In this document: positions 35,787 through 43,658 of the stretch, in pieces
How the letters are laid out: the number at the start of each line of letters is the position of its first letter
How positions within the stretch are numbered: position 1 is the stretch's first letter
Assembly (NCBI RefSeq): GCF_015767435.1
Contig: NZ_JADWOV010000310.1
Coordinates: forward strand, 17,770-81,769
Direction: 5' to 3'
DNA from: Polaribacter sp. BAL334
GTDB taxonomy: Bacteria; Bacteroidota; Bacteroidia; Flavobacteriales; Flavobacteriaceae
Length of the DNA stretch: 64,000 bases
Position numbers and translations under genes: made by a program
The notes under the pieces: generated by a model
Told to the model about the DNA's origin: nothing
Seen by the model: the letters and a program-made list of their open reading frames with translations, nothing else
The model's database searches: none

Positions 35787-37991
35787 ATGAGAAGAATTTA
35801 TTTCGTTCTTTTTTCGTTTTTCTTCATCACAACAGCTTTTGTTGCGCAAGAAAAAATCGAAAAAAAAGGAACACAAAAAGGGCATACTGACGAGAATAAG
35901 TTTCGTCAAATGAAAGATTTGTTGGCAACGCCCAATGACCAACACTCGGCTTCTGGAGCACCAGGACATCAATACACACAACAAAAAGTGGATTATGTGA
36001 TGGACATCCGTTTGGAAGAAAGTACCAACAAAATTTATGGTGATGAAAAAATCACCTATCACAACAATTCAAAAGACGTATTGGATTATTTATGGGTTCA
36101 GCTTGACCAAAACATGAGAGCTGACGATTCTAAAACTCCTTTAGCACAATCCAATGCAGCTTCTGCTTTTTTAACTCCTGAAGATTTCAAAAAAGAGTTT
36201 ATGAAAGAAGGAAAAGGTTTTGGTTTCAACATCGAAAAAGTATCAACTGCTGATGGAAAACCATTATCTTATTTAATCAACTGGACAATGATGCGCATCA
36301 ATTTGCCAAAACCATTGAATCCAGGCGAAAAATTTGTATTCAGCATCAAATGGAATTACAAAATCAACAACTCTGTAAAAGACGGAGGACGTTCTGGTTT
36401 TGAAGATTTTCCTGATGGAAACAACAATTATACGATTGCGCAATTTTTTCCAAGATTGTGTGTGTACAATAACGTAGAAGGATGGCAAAACATGCAGTTT
36501 TGGGGACGTAGTGAATTTGCGTTAGAATTTGGAGATTATGAAGTAAAAATCACAGTTCCTTCAGACCATATCATGGAAGCAACAGGAGATTTATTGAATG
36601 AAAAAGACGTGTTGACCAAAGAACAACGCAGTCGTTTTGATCAAGCAAGAAAATCATTCAAAGACCCAGTGATGATTGTGACACAAGCTGAAGCTGAAGT
36701 TACCGAAAAAGGACGTGCAACAACTTCTAAAACATGGCATTACAAAGCCAATATGGTGCGTGATTTTGCGTTTGCAACTTCAAGAAAATACATTTGGGAT
36801 GCTATGGCTGTGAATATCAACGGAAGAACAGTGATGGCAACTTCCTTATATCCAAAAGAAGGAAATCCATTATGGGAAAAACATTCTACAAGAGTGGTTG
36901 CAAATACCTTAGAAGAATATTCAAAATTGACCTTTGATTATCCTTATTCAAAAGCTGTTTCTGTTCATGCTGATAGACAAGGAATGGAATATCCTATGAT
37001 TTGTTTCAATTATGGTCGTCCAAATCCTGATGGAACCTATTCTGACAGAGTAAGAGATGGAATGATTGGCGTAATTACGCACGAAGTTGGGCACAATTTC
37101 TTCCCAATGATTGTAAATTCAGACGAAAGACAATGGACTTGGATGGACGAAGGATTGAACTCATTTGTTGAAATTTTAGCAGAATTGGACTACGATCCAA
37201 ACTTCAATACTGGAAATTTACCCAAAGATATTGTACGTTATATGGGTGGTGATCAAAGCAATATTTCACCAATCATGTCTCAAGGAGATTACGTAAAACA
37301 GTTTGGACCAAATGCCTATACAAAACCAGCTGCAGGATTGTACATGTTGCGTCAAACCATTATGGGTCCTGAATTATTTGACCATGCATTTAGAACCTAT
37401 GCAAGAAGATGGATGTTCAAACACCCAACTCCAGAAGACTTTTTCAGAACTATGGAAGATGCTTCTGCCATGGATTTAGATTGGTTTTGGAGAGGTTGGT
37501 TTTATACTACTGATGTAACTGACATTGGTATTAAAGAAGTAAAACCATTGTATTTGACTGACAAAGCAAGTGAGCGTGTTCAAAAACTAAAAACACAATA
37601 CAAAGACTATTTTGATAGCTTGGGAGATTTAGTATATATTACGGATATAAAAGAAGATGCAAACCCAAAAGCGATGGCAAAATATGTAGATGGGAAAGAA
37701 GTACCTTCTTTTATTTATTCTGTTGAATTTGACAAACCAGGAGGTTTGGTAGTTCCTTTAATTGTAGAATTGACTTACAAAGATGGCACAAAAGAAAAAC
37801 AAACCTTCCCTGCACAAATTTGGATGAGAGATGACAATTCAGTGAAAAGAGTATTTGCTTCATCACAAGAAATCATCAGCATCACTGTAGATCCAGATTT
37901 AGAAACGGCAGATGTGGACACTTCTAACAACAGTTGGCCTAAAAAAGAAGCTGATAAGTTTGATCAGTTTAAAAACAAAGTACAAAATTAA
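35787..37991 (+). CDS. secreted M1 family zinc metallopeptidase (paralogue 2)
   Basis: A 734-residue paralogue of the preceding gene with near-identical blocks (QWTWMDEGLNS, MFKHPTPEDFFRTMEDAS, FWRGWF). Zinc ligands are H432 and H436 with catalytic E433 in THEVGHNFF; GMEYPMICFN replaces GAMEN. A 30-residue insertion (about 590-625, SERVQKLKTQYKDYFDSLGD) distinguishes it from paralogue 1. The signal peptide ends near AFVAQE. It is separated from paralogue 1 by a strong terminator, so it is expressed independently. Confidence 0.9.
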   Translation: MRRIYFVLFSFFFITTAFVAQEKIEKKGTQKGHTDENKFRQMKDLLATPNDQHSASGAPGHQYTQQKVDYVMDIRLEESTNKIYGDEKITYHNNSKDVLDYLWVQLDQNMRADDSKTPLAQSNAASAFLTPEDFKKEFMKEGKGFGFNIEKVSTADGKPLSYLINWTMMRINLPKPLNPGEKFVFSIKWNYKINNSVKDGGRSGFEDFPDGNNNYTIAQFFPRLCVYNNVEGWQNMQFWGRSEFALEFGDYEVKITVPSDHIMEATGDLLNEKDVLTKEQRSRFDQARKSFKDPVMIVTQAEAEVTEKGRATTSKTWHYKANMVRDFAFATSRKYIWDAMAVNINGRTVMATSLYPKEGNPLWEKHSTRVVANTLEEYSKLTFDYPYSKAVSVHADRQGMEYPMICFNYGRPNPDGTYSDRVRDGMIGVITHEVGHNFFPMIVNSDERQWTWMDEGLNSFVEILAELDYDPNFNTGNLPKDIVRYMGGDQSNISPIMSQGDYVKQFGPNAYTKPAAGLYMLRQTIMGPELFDHAFRTYARRWMFKHPTPEDFFRTMEDASAMDLDWFWRGWFYTTDVTDIGIKEVKPLYLTDKASERVQKLKTQYKDYFDSLGDLVYITDIKEDANPKAMAKYVDGKEVPSFIYSVEFDKPGGLVVPLIVELTYKDGTKEKQTFPAQIWMRDDNSVKRVFASSQEIISITVDPDLETADVDTSNNSWPKKEADKFDQFKNKVQN

Positions 37992-38011
37992 TATCCAATT
38001 GATATAAACGT

Positions 38012-38037
38012 AAAAGCCCCAATTTTGGGGCTTTTTT
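38012..38037. terminator. terminator after the second M1 peptidase gene
   Basis: AAAAGCCCC (38012-38020) pairs with GGGGCTTTT (38027-38035), followed by T residues. Confidence 0.9.
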
Positions 38038-38225
38038 CGTTTTTATATAAAAATGAATGCTGGTTCTTTACATTTATTTGGGAGAACTTTTGAGTGAAAT
38101 TAAATCAAAAATGAATTTGAAGTATCATAAAATTTTATAGCCACATAGATTCTGTGTTGATTTCCAATTAAAATTTATATTTTTTTTATAATTTTGTGCT
38201 AAGTCAGTCATAGAGCTAGACTCTA

Positions 38226-38267
38226 TAGCGTGTTAAACCAATTGAGTTTTCACGCTATTTTTTTTAT
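38226..38267 (+). terminator. hairpin with T-run at the transposase end
   Basis: TAGCGTG (38226-38232) pairs with CACGCTA (38251-38257), followed by about nine T residues on the plus strand. The transposase stop codon lies inside the loop. It may insulate the element from outside transcription. Confidence 0.5.
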
Positions 38268-39270
38268 TTAAATAATCCTTGTCATAAGATGTTTGGTTTT
38301 TATACAATGTAAAAATCATTTCTAATAATTTTCTTTGTACAGCTACTAGCGCTTTCATTTTTATTCCATGTTTTGACACTAATCTTGCATACAATTCTTT
38401 AAAGTTTTCATCCCATTTTACAGCAGTCAATGCCGGAAAATGCATTGCTTTTCGTAAGCTTCTATTTCCTTTTTTTGATATTCTAGGTTTTCCTTTTATG
38501 GAGGTGCCTGATTGTTTTTCTTTTACATCTAATCCTGCATAACTGGCTAATTGCCTTTTGTTTCGTATTAATTCAAATCCATTAGTTTCTGCCAAAACGA
38601 TTACGGCAGTTAACTCTCCAACACCAGGTAATGTACAAATGATGTCTATTTCTTTTCTTATATTTTCATCACTTGCTACAATTACAGCTATATCATTTTT
38701 TATTTCTTTTTCTTGAGTATTCAATAGCTTGATTCTTGCCTTTATACGTTTTATACTTTTCTCATACGGTTCTGCTTCTGATAATTCTGCATGCAATTGA
38801 TTCTTTGCGGTAACCCGTTCTGCAACTATTTGATCACGTTCTCTAGTTAATTGCTGTAAGTTTTTATAAATACTTTTGGGACGTTTCCATAAATCTAGTT
38901 TCCTTTCTAGTCCAAATCTAGTAATTGCTTGCGAGCACGTTTTATCAGTAATGGTTTTAATATCTAAAGTTCGGATGTAATTGCTTATTTTGTTTGGAAG
39001 AACCACAGCAACATCAAAGTTATTCTTATCCAAATAATATGCAATTTTTTGATGATAAACCCCTGTAGCTTCCATTACATAAAGAACTTTTACTTCTTCT
39101 TTAGTTAACTTTTTTACCCAGTTTGTTAATCCAATAAATCCTTTTTCTGTGTTTTTAAAAACCTTGTATCTATACAATTCAATTGATAAATCTTCAAACA
39201 TTCTGCCCAAAGTAACCACCAATTCTTTTTGAGCTACGTCAATTCCAACTACTTGTTTTAATTCTTTCAT
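38233..39270 (-). CDS. IS110 family transposase
   Basis: A 345-residue IS110-type DEDD transposase. The N-terminal RuvC-like domain has D11 in GIDVAQKE and E67 in VMEATGVYH, then D109 in TITDKTCSQAITRFG. The fourth acidic position, two residues after D109+1, is C112 rather than Asp. The C-terminal Transposase_20 domain carries TLPGVGELTAV and RQLASYAGLDVKEKQSG. The frame is intact at normal length. IS110 elements have no terminal inverted repeats and use a bridge RNA from a non-coding end. Some members target integron attC sites, which is notable given the cassettes next door. Confidence 0.93.
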   Translation of the reverse strand: MKELKQVVGIDVAQKELVVTLGRMFEDLSIELYRYKVFKNTEKGFIGLTNWVKKLTKEEVKVLYVMEATGVYHQKIAYYLDKNNFDVAVVLPNKISNYIRTLDIKTITDKTCSQAITRFGLERKLDLWKRPKSIYKNLQQLTRERDQIVAERVTAKNQLHAELSEAEPYEKSIKRIKARIKLLNTQEKEIKNDIAVIVASDENIRKEIDIICTLPGVGELTAVIVLAETNGFELIRNKRQLASYAGLDVKEKQSGTSIKGKPRISKKGNRSLRKAMHFPALTAVKWDENFKELYARLVSKHGIKMKALVAVQRKLLEMIFTLYKNQTSYDKDYLNKKNSVKTQLV

Positions 39271-39701
39271 AACCTTAAAGTTTAAATTTATAAAGTGATG
39301 AATCTTCCTTCGTCTTGTCTCCTAATTGGATATTCTGGATATTAATTCTTGTTTAATTCCTTACATTCTGTTCAGACTCTAAAAGATAAAAAGGAATGAG
39401 GATTTTTCTATGTGTCAATATGTTTCTTTGAACTATTTTGGGACATATCTTCTCTCATTCCTTTTCACTTTATTTTTTCAAATTTATTGACTTTTATCTT
39501 TATAATCAATAACTTCGCAAACATAGGAGAAACATAGAAAAAAAGGCAGAGAAATACAAAGTCCTCTAAATAGAATGGTTGCTAATAAAGGACAAAAAAG
39601 GGGTAATAATTGGTTTTTATTAAAATATAATGTTATTTTAGCTGAGGCGAATATGTTTTTAAAACTATGAAAAAGTACTATAAACTTGCGTATAATAACT
39701 A
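39271..39701. other. non-coding IS110 upstream end and boundary of cassette 1
   Basis: This 430-base stretch has no gene. From 39271 to about 39490 it is the upstream non-coding end of the IS110 transposase and holds a long-range inverted repeat: AAAAGGAATGAG (39389-39400) pairs with CTCATTCCTTTT (39454-39465). The last 32 bases before the cassette (39670-39701) match 63497-63528. The IS boundary cannot be placed exactly. Confidence 0.55.
39389..39465 (-). ncRNA. candidate IS110 bridge-RNA structure
   Basis: A perfect 12-bp stem encloses 53 bases in the non-coding end upstream of the transposase. This is the place and kind of structure expected of the bridge RNA known for IS621. Only the stem is seen; loop complementarity to target and donor was not tested. 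Confidence 0.3.
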
Positions 39702-39711
39702 GTTAGCAGTG
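39670..39711. other. integron-like cassette junction (5' side of cassette 1)
   Basis: It ends in the core GTTAGCAGTG (39702-39711) and matches 63497-63538 closely, sharing AAAAAGT, ATAAA, TTGCG and AACTAGTT in order. It behaves like an attI or attC right half at which a cassette has been joined. Confidence 0.5.
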
Positions 39712-39724
39712 ATTTTAAAATCAC
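39709..39724. repeat. 16-bp perfect palindrome before cassette gene 1
   Basis: GTGATTTTAAAATCAC is self-complementary and lies 18 bases before the ATG at 39743. It could be an operator or a leader hairpin. Confidence 0.4.
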
Positions 39725-39742
39725 ATTTGGGAAATAACAGAA

Positions 39743-40141
39743 ATGAGAAAGACAATTAAAATATTAGGTTCACTCCTATTCTTGCTTTTAGTGTTTGTTT
39801 ATTTAAACTTCTTCTCAAGCTTTATTTTTCCTTGGCAAGAAAAAGACGCAATCCAAACGACACTAAATTGGGGCGGATTAGCAGAACTGCCAAAAGAAGC
39901 GGAAAATCTAACCGTTGAAAAAGAAGGAAGTGCTTTTACTCGAACTTTTATAGTAAAGTTTAACGCAAACCAAAAGGAAATTGAAAATTGGATTCTAAAT
40001 AGCAAAAGACTTAAAAACAATAAACCAAAAGTTAGTGGCGAAACCAAAAGTTACGAAGTACATCCAGGCGAAAATGAATCTTTTGGTGGAAAAGTTAGCG
40101 TTGAAAAAGGGTTGGTGACAATCCGAATGAGCTGGAGTTAA
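39743..40141 (+). CDS. cassette-borne hypothetical membrane-anchored protein
   Basis: A 132-residue protein with one N-terminal hydrophobic segment (about 7-28, ILGSLLFLLLVFVYLNFFSSF) and a soluble domain that is probably outside the membrane. Motifs such as GLAELPKEAENLTVEKEGSAFTR and KSYEVHPGENESFGGKVSVEKG are not recognised. It is the only gene of cassette 1. Confidence 0.65.
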   Translation: MRKTIKILGSLLFLLLVFVYLNFFSSFIFPWQEKDAIQTTLNWGGLAELPKEAENLTVEKEGSAFTRTFIVKFNANQKEIENWILNSKRLKNNKPKVSGETKSYEVHPGENESFGGKVSVEKGLVTIRMSWS

Positions 40142-40147
40142 TAAAAC

Positions 40148-40287
40148 CACTGCTAACAGCAGTTTGTAGCAACTGCGAAGCTTGCTCTTCTCCCGAAAGT
40201 CCTGCGGACTTTCAAAAGGTGTTTTGTACTTGGAATCATCAGTAATAAATAATCGCAGCTGCTACAATCTGCGGAACGTTGGCAAAC
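40148..40287. other. attC-like recombination site between cassettes 1 and 2
   Basis: Outer cores GCTAAC (40152-40157) and GTTGGC (40278-40283) are imperfectly complementary. Inside them the 20-base arms 40159-40178 and 40254-40273 pair at 18 of 20 positions (GCAGTTTGTAGCAACTGCGA against TCGCAGCTGCTACAATCTGC). Extra unpaired bases (GGAAC) stand on one side, and the loop is 75 bases. This is the layout of an integron attC. Confidence 0.6.
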
Positions 40288-40850
40288 ATATGAAAAGACA
40301 GTTACTAACTTCAATAGTAATTTTAATATTAATGGTTTCCTGCAAAAAAGCAGAAACCAAAAAGACTGAAATTATTGAAGAAAAAACAACGACAGAAATA
40401 AAAATTGAAGAAAATATTGGAGAGGAACGATTTGTAGAAAATGACAGTTTAGCTTTTGCTTTTCAGTCTGAATTAGAAAAATTTACTTTTAAAAATCCGA
40501 TGTTTAAATCAGCATCAAAACCTTATCAAAATCATCACGACAAAACAGTTATAGACACAATAAAAACTCTGACTTATGACAAAACCGAATTAGAGTTTTA
40601 TAAAGCAGCCAATTGGGAACACATCATAGGAGGAATTATAAAAAATCCTGAAATAGAATTTTTTGATTCAATAAAAATTGGAATTAAAAAAGAAACACTT
40701 GAGAATATATTAAAAACTCAAATAGCAACTGATTTAGTAACACTTGGAAATTTAGAGCAAACCTCATTATTCACTTTTCAATTTGAAAACGGAATTCTAA
40801 AATCAATAAAATTTCAAGGTTACTTTGATTAAAGATACGTTTGCCAACTT
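40279..40850 (+). mobile_element. integron-like gene cassette 2 (3' end uncertain)
   Basis: The gene is bracketed by GTTGGCAAAC (40278-40287) and its exact reverse complement GTTTGCCAAC (40839-40848). The downstream half-site should start at 40839, but no full attC hairpin is seen after it, so the last attC may be degraded. Confidence 0.5.
40290..40832 (+). CDS. cassette-borne hypothetical lipoprotein
   Basis: A 180-residue protein starting at the ATG at 40290, 2 bases after the core site. It has a lipoprotein signal MKRQLLTSIVILILMVSC. A Glu/Lys/Thr-rich stretch (about 20-50) is followed by a small globular domain with DSLAFAFQSELEKFTFKNPMF and FQFENGILKSIKFQGYFD. The family is unknown. A longer frame from 40182 runs through the attC-like site and is rejected. 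Confidence 0.65.
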   Translation: MKRQLLTSIVILILMVSCKKAETKKTEIIEEKTTTEIKIEENIGEERFVENDSLAFAFQSELEKFTFKNPMFKSASKPYQNHHDKTVIDTIKTLTYDKTELEFYKAANWEHIIGGIIKNPEIEFFDSIKIGIKKETLENILKTQIATDLVTLGNLEQTSLFTFQFENGILKSIKFQGYFD

Positions 40851-41259
40851 AAGAAGAACTGAGTTAAAAAACAAACAATTTTTCAATATTTTCTTTGCAA
40901 TAACCTCCTAAACTCGCTCAACATCCAAGTTTCAAAACATCTATAAATTACCAATTAAAAGTTTTTTGCACTGCTCCTATTCTATTCTTATACTGCAATA
41001 ACAAATACCCAATACTGCAAAGAAAAGAAAGCTCAGCAGTTTTTCATAAAAAGCTGAGCAGCTTTTGTACAAAAGCTCAGCAGTTTTTACATAAAAGCTG
41101 AGCAGCTTTTGCATAAAAGCTCAGCAGTTTTTTTTAAAAGCTCAGCAGCGTTTATTTCACGCAAAGCTATGTGTTTTGTTATGAATGAACATGTTAGATT
41201 TTATTGGTGCCTTACAATTAAAAACTTGAATTACATCAAACAGATGAGTATATCAGTGC
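40833..41259. other. non-coding stretch with cassette 2 end and short-period repeats
   Basis: It holds the cassette 2 inverted core (40839-40848), about 180 bases with nothing recognised, then the GCTSAGCAG array (41028-41150), then about 110 bases to the end of the acyltransferase gene. Confidence 0.6.
41028..41150. repeat. six-unit tandem array with 21-23-bp spacing (GCTSAGCAG core)
   Basis: The core GCTCAGCAG or GCTGAGCAG begins at 41031, 41053, 41075, 41098, 41119 and 41140, each set in AAAA/TTTT flanks. Units 1-4 alternate C and G at the fourth base. The spacing is two helical turns. Confidence 0.85.
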
Positions 41260-42078
41260 TTAGGAATTCCAGAAAGTACGTTGTTTGTTTAATTCCTCTT
41301 CTTCTTGTAAAAATTCCTCAGCTTCTTTTGCTGACAATACTTTTAAAAAAGACGGATGTTGCTCAATTGCAAATTCAATTTTGGTAACGATATCAGCAAT
41401 TTCTTCGTTTTCATAATCAATTACTAAAGGCTCCTTAATCACCATAGATTGCAATACATTTCGCTTTTTGATGTTCAGTCCTTTTTTGTCAAAAGAACGT
41501 CTGAAACCATCAATTACAATCGGTACCACCACAGGTTTATACGTTTTGATGATATGCGCAGTTCCTCTTCTAATGGGTTTAAAAGGGGTTGTAGTTCCTT
41601 GTGGAAACGTAATTACCCAGCCATCTTTCAAGGCTTTTCCTATGTTAGAAATATCAGAATTTTTTACTTGTCTATTCACATCTTTTCCATCTGCTCTCCA
41701 GGTTCTATCAATAGAAACGGAACCTGCATACGCAAATATTTTGGGCAACAATCCTGCACGCATGGTTTCGCCAGCAGCCACAAAATAAATATTCAATTTT
41801 GGATTCCAGATATACCCAATATTATTGATGTTGTCTTCACGTCCTTTTAACGAGGCATTGAACACATGAAACATGGCTGCAACATCCGCAAAATAGGTTT
41901 GATGATTGGAGATAAACAAGACATTTTTATCTGGTAAATTTCTTAAAATATCAGAACCTTCAATATGTAAATTATTGAATTTTCGATATCTCCCATGCGA
42001 AATGACTCCAAAAACGCGAATCAACCATTTCTTTAGAAATAAATAATGTCCAAAAGGATTCCTTTTAAATAAAGGCAT
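41260..42078 (-). CDS. PlsC-like 1-acylglycerol-3-phosphate acyltransferase family protein
   Basis: A 272-residue membrane-associated acyltransferase. The first block reads FISNHQTYFADVAAM, in which five residues rather than the usual four separate His and Asp. Later blocks are SIDRTWRADG, FPQGTTTPFKPIRRGTAHI (in place of FPEGTRS) and VPIVIDGFR. It probably acylates a lysophospholipid or a related lipid at the inner membrane. The exact acceptor is uncertain; it could serve aminolipid synthesis. Confidence 0.8.
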   Translation of the reverse strand: MPLFKRNPFGHYLFLKKWLIRVFGVISHGRYRKFNNLHIEGSDILRNLPDKNVLFISNHQTYFADVAAMFHVFNASLKGREDNINNIGYIWNPKLNIYFVAAGETMRAGLLPKIFAYAGSVSIDRTWRADGKDVNRQVKNSDISNIGKALKDGWVITFPQGTTTPFKPIRRGTAHIIKTYKPVVVPIVIDGFRRSFDKKGLNIKKRNVLQSMVIKEPLVIDYENEEIADIVTKIEFAIEQHPSFLKVLSAKEAEEFLQEEEELNKQRTFWNS

Positions 42079-42137
42079 TTTTTAATTGATTTTAATGAAT
42101 TTCAACTTCCAAAAATACAAAACAATTTAAGATTTTA

Positions 42138-42764
42138 CTATCTTAAAAGCTCTTTAATTTCTGATAACATCATGGCTGTTGCTCCCCAAATGATAAAATC
42201 CTGAATTTTGAAACAAGGAACCTCCACTTTTTTCATATAAGAAGTATCTAAAATGGCAGAAGTAATGTTTTTTTCATCTAACAAATCACTCACTAAAACT
42301 TCAATGGTTTGGGCAACTTCGTGATTTAACTTGAAAGTTGGTTTCGTGTTTGCAAATCCCAAAAAAGGCGTTGCTAAAAAATTACTTGGCGGAATGTACA
42401 CGTCTGTCAATTCTCTAATAATCTCAATATTTTTTGGATGAATGCCCACTTCCTCATGGGTTTCACGCAAGGCAGTTTCTTGTAAATTGGCATCATTTAG
42501 GTCTAATTTTCCACCTGGAAAACTTATTTGAGCAGAATGTGTTCCTTGATAACTAGCTCTTTGCGTCAATAAAAAGGTCGTTTCTTGTTGTTCATTTGGA
42601 TAAAAAAGTGCCAAAACCCCAGCTCTTTTAGGGTTATTTGCCGCAATTTTCTGAGCATCATATTGCAATCGAAGTCTGGGAGCTAATAAAAACTGTGCCT
42701 CTAAACCACCCAAGTTTGATGCTTTCAAATCATTAATTTTTGAAGTGAATTCTGAAAAATTCAT
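42138..42764 (-). CDS. NUDIX hydrolase, probable CoA pyrophosphatase
   Basis: A 208-residue protein resembling the NudL/Nudt7 CoA pyrophosphatases. It has TFLLTQRASYQGTHSAQISFPGGK, the Nudix box GGKLDLNDANLQETALRETH followed by EEVGI, and a C-terminal IWGATAMMLSEI typical of the family. It would hydrolyse CoA or acyl-CoA to phosphopantetheine and ADP. It is 59 bases upstream of the acyltransferase gene and probably co-transcribed. Confidence 0.88.
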   Translation of the reverse strand: MNFSEFTSKINDLKASNLGGLEAQFLLAPRLRLQYDAQKIAANNPKRAGVLALFYPNEQQETTFLLTQRASYQGTHSAQISFPGGKLDLNDANLQETALRETHEEVGIHPKNIEIIRELTDVYIPPSNFLATPFLGFANTKPTFKLNHEVAQTIEVLVSDLLDEKNITSAILDTSYMKKVEVPCFKIQDFIIWGATAMMLSEIKELLR

Positions 42765-42819
42765 TTTGAATATGTACTTTTAACTTGTTGTTGATTTTGG
42801 CAGCAAATTACACAAAACT

Positions 42820-43113
42820 ATGGATAAAAAATATCAAAAACTGTTGTTGAGTATCACACTTGATTTGATGGGTTTAATCCCTTTAATCGATGTTGTTTGG
42901 GCACCACTTTCGGCATTCATCATGGCAATTATGTACAAAGGTGTAAAAGGAAAAATTGCAGGATTGATTAGTTTTATTGAAGAAATTATTCCCTTTACAG
43001 ATGTAATTCCTACGTTTACCATTCTATGGATTTATACGAATTTAATTGAGAAACCATCAGTTCAAAATTCAGAGTCTAAAGTTCAAGATTCAAAAGAGAA
43101 CTTAAAAATCTAA
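42820..43113 (+). CDS. small membrane protein, unknown function
   Basis: A 97-residue protein with two or three hydrophobic segments (about 8-24, 26-40, 45-72). The C-terminal 18 residues (SVQNSESKVQDSKENLKI) are encoded by low-complexity repeat-like DNA and look like a late addition. The stop at 43111-43113 is followed after 5 bases by repeat copy B, the same arrangement as at 1892. Confidence 0.6.
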   Translation: MDKKYQKLLLSITLDLMGLIPLIDVVWAPLSAFIMAIMYKGVKGKIAGLISFIEEIIPFTDVIPTFTILWIYTNLIEKPSVQNSESKVQDSKENLKI

Positions 43114-43118
43114 ATTTA

Positions 43119-43315
43119 TAACCTGTTAGGTATAATTGAATTTAAAATAAATTTGCCACGAATTCACGGATTTTTATAAGTATGAATCCAATAAATTTGT
43201 ATTTTCATCAAAGATGAAAACAATTATTGTGATGAATAACTTAAAATTTGTGAATTCGTGGCAAAAAAATCTATTTTATTATCTAATAAAATATTTATAA
43301 ACAATAGGTTAAATT
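43119..43315. mobile_element. MITE-like long inverted repeat element, copy B
   Basis: This is the better preserved copy of the element at 1697-1893. TTTGCCACGAATTCAC on the left is matched by GTGAATTCGTGGCAAA on the right (15-16 bp perfect). Outer ends AACCTGTTAGGTATAA and TTATAAACAATAGGTT are imperfectly inverted. The whole 197 bases can fold into one long hairpin around AAAGATG. It has no coding capacity. Confidence 0.65.
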
Positions 43316-43347
43316 ACAGTATTCTACTATCGCACTTCAAAAATCTA

Positions 43348-43653
43348 TTACTCTTTGAATAAAAATCCCAAACCCAATCTGCTTAAAAACTTTTTTTCGA
43401 ACGCCCAAAAGAATTGGAATTGCCCAAAAAGCCAACCCACAATGGGCAATGTAATTTGGTAAATAGGAAAAACCAATAAAATTCTGAGTGTCCAATACAA
43501 CCAAGGATACATGGTTTCAGGAGAAATTCCTAAAAAAGCAGTGACAGGTTTTGCTACCCAAGCTGCAAATGAGCCGTTGATGGCAAAAACGATTAAAATG
43601 GCAAGAATAGACCAATTACTTTCAATTCCCCAACGTTCTTTTAATTTTTCCAT
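43348..43653 (-). CDS. DUF6787 family membrane protein
   Basis: A 101-residue protein with the family pattern KERWGIESNWSILAILIVFAI, two to three hydrophobic segments and the end FWAFEKKFLSRLGLGF. Function is unknown. It lies 5 bases after the lgt stop on the same strand, so it is in the lgt transcript. Confidence 0.75.
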   Translation of the reverse strand: MEKLKERWGIESNWSILAILIVFAINGSFAAWVAKPVTAFLGISPETMYPWLYWTLRILLVFPIYQITLPIVGWLFGQFQFFWAFEKKFLSRLGLGFLFKE

Positions 43654-43658
43654 GAAAA

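Larger units (their letters stand above)
39703..40278 (+). mobile_element. integron-like gene cassette 1
   Basis: One reading frame lies between GTTAGCAGTG (39702-39711) and its exact reverse complement CACTGCTAAC (40148-40157), followed by an attC-like hairpin. If recombination is between G and TT as in integrons, the unit runs from 39703 to 40278. No integrase gene is in the window. Confidence 0.55.

Noticed and set aside
38226..38267. Terminal inverted repeat of the IS110 element
   Set aside because: IS110 elements lack terminal inverted repeats; this is better read as a terminator-like hairpin.
40182..40289. Longer start for the cassette 2 lipoprotein
   Set aside because: The extension runs through the attC-like hairpin and would destroy the lipoprotein signal at the N-terminus.
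41028..41150. CRISPR array
   Set aside because: The units are about 22 bases in total with A/T-rich flanks and no unique spacers, and no cas genes are present.
41109..41387. Small gene starting in the GCTSAGCAG array
   Set aside because: It overlaps the acyltransferase gene on the other strand and begins in repeat DNA.
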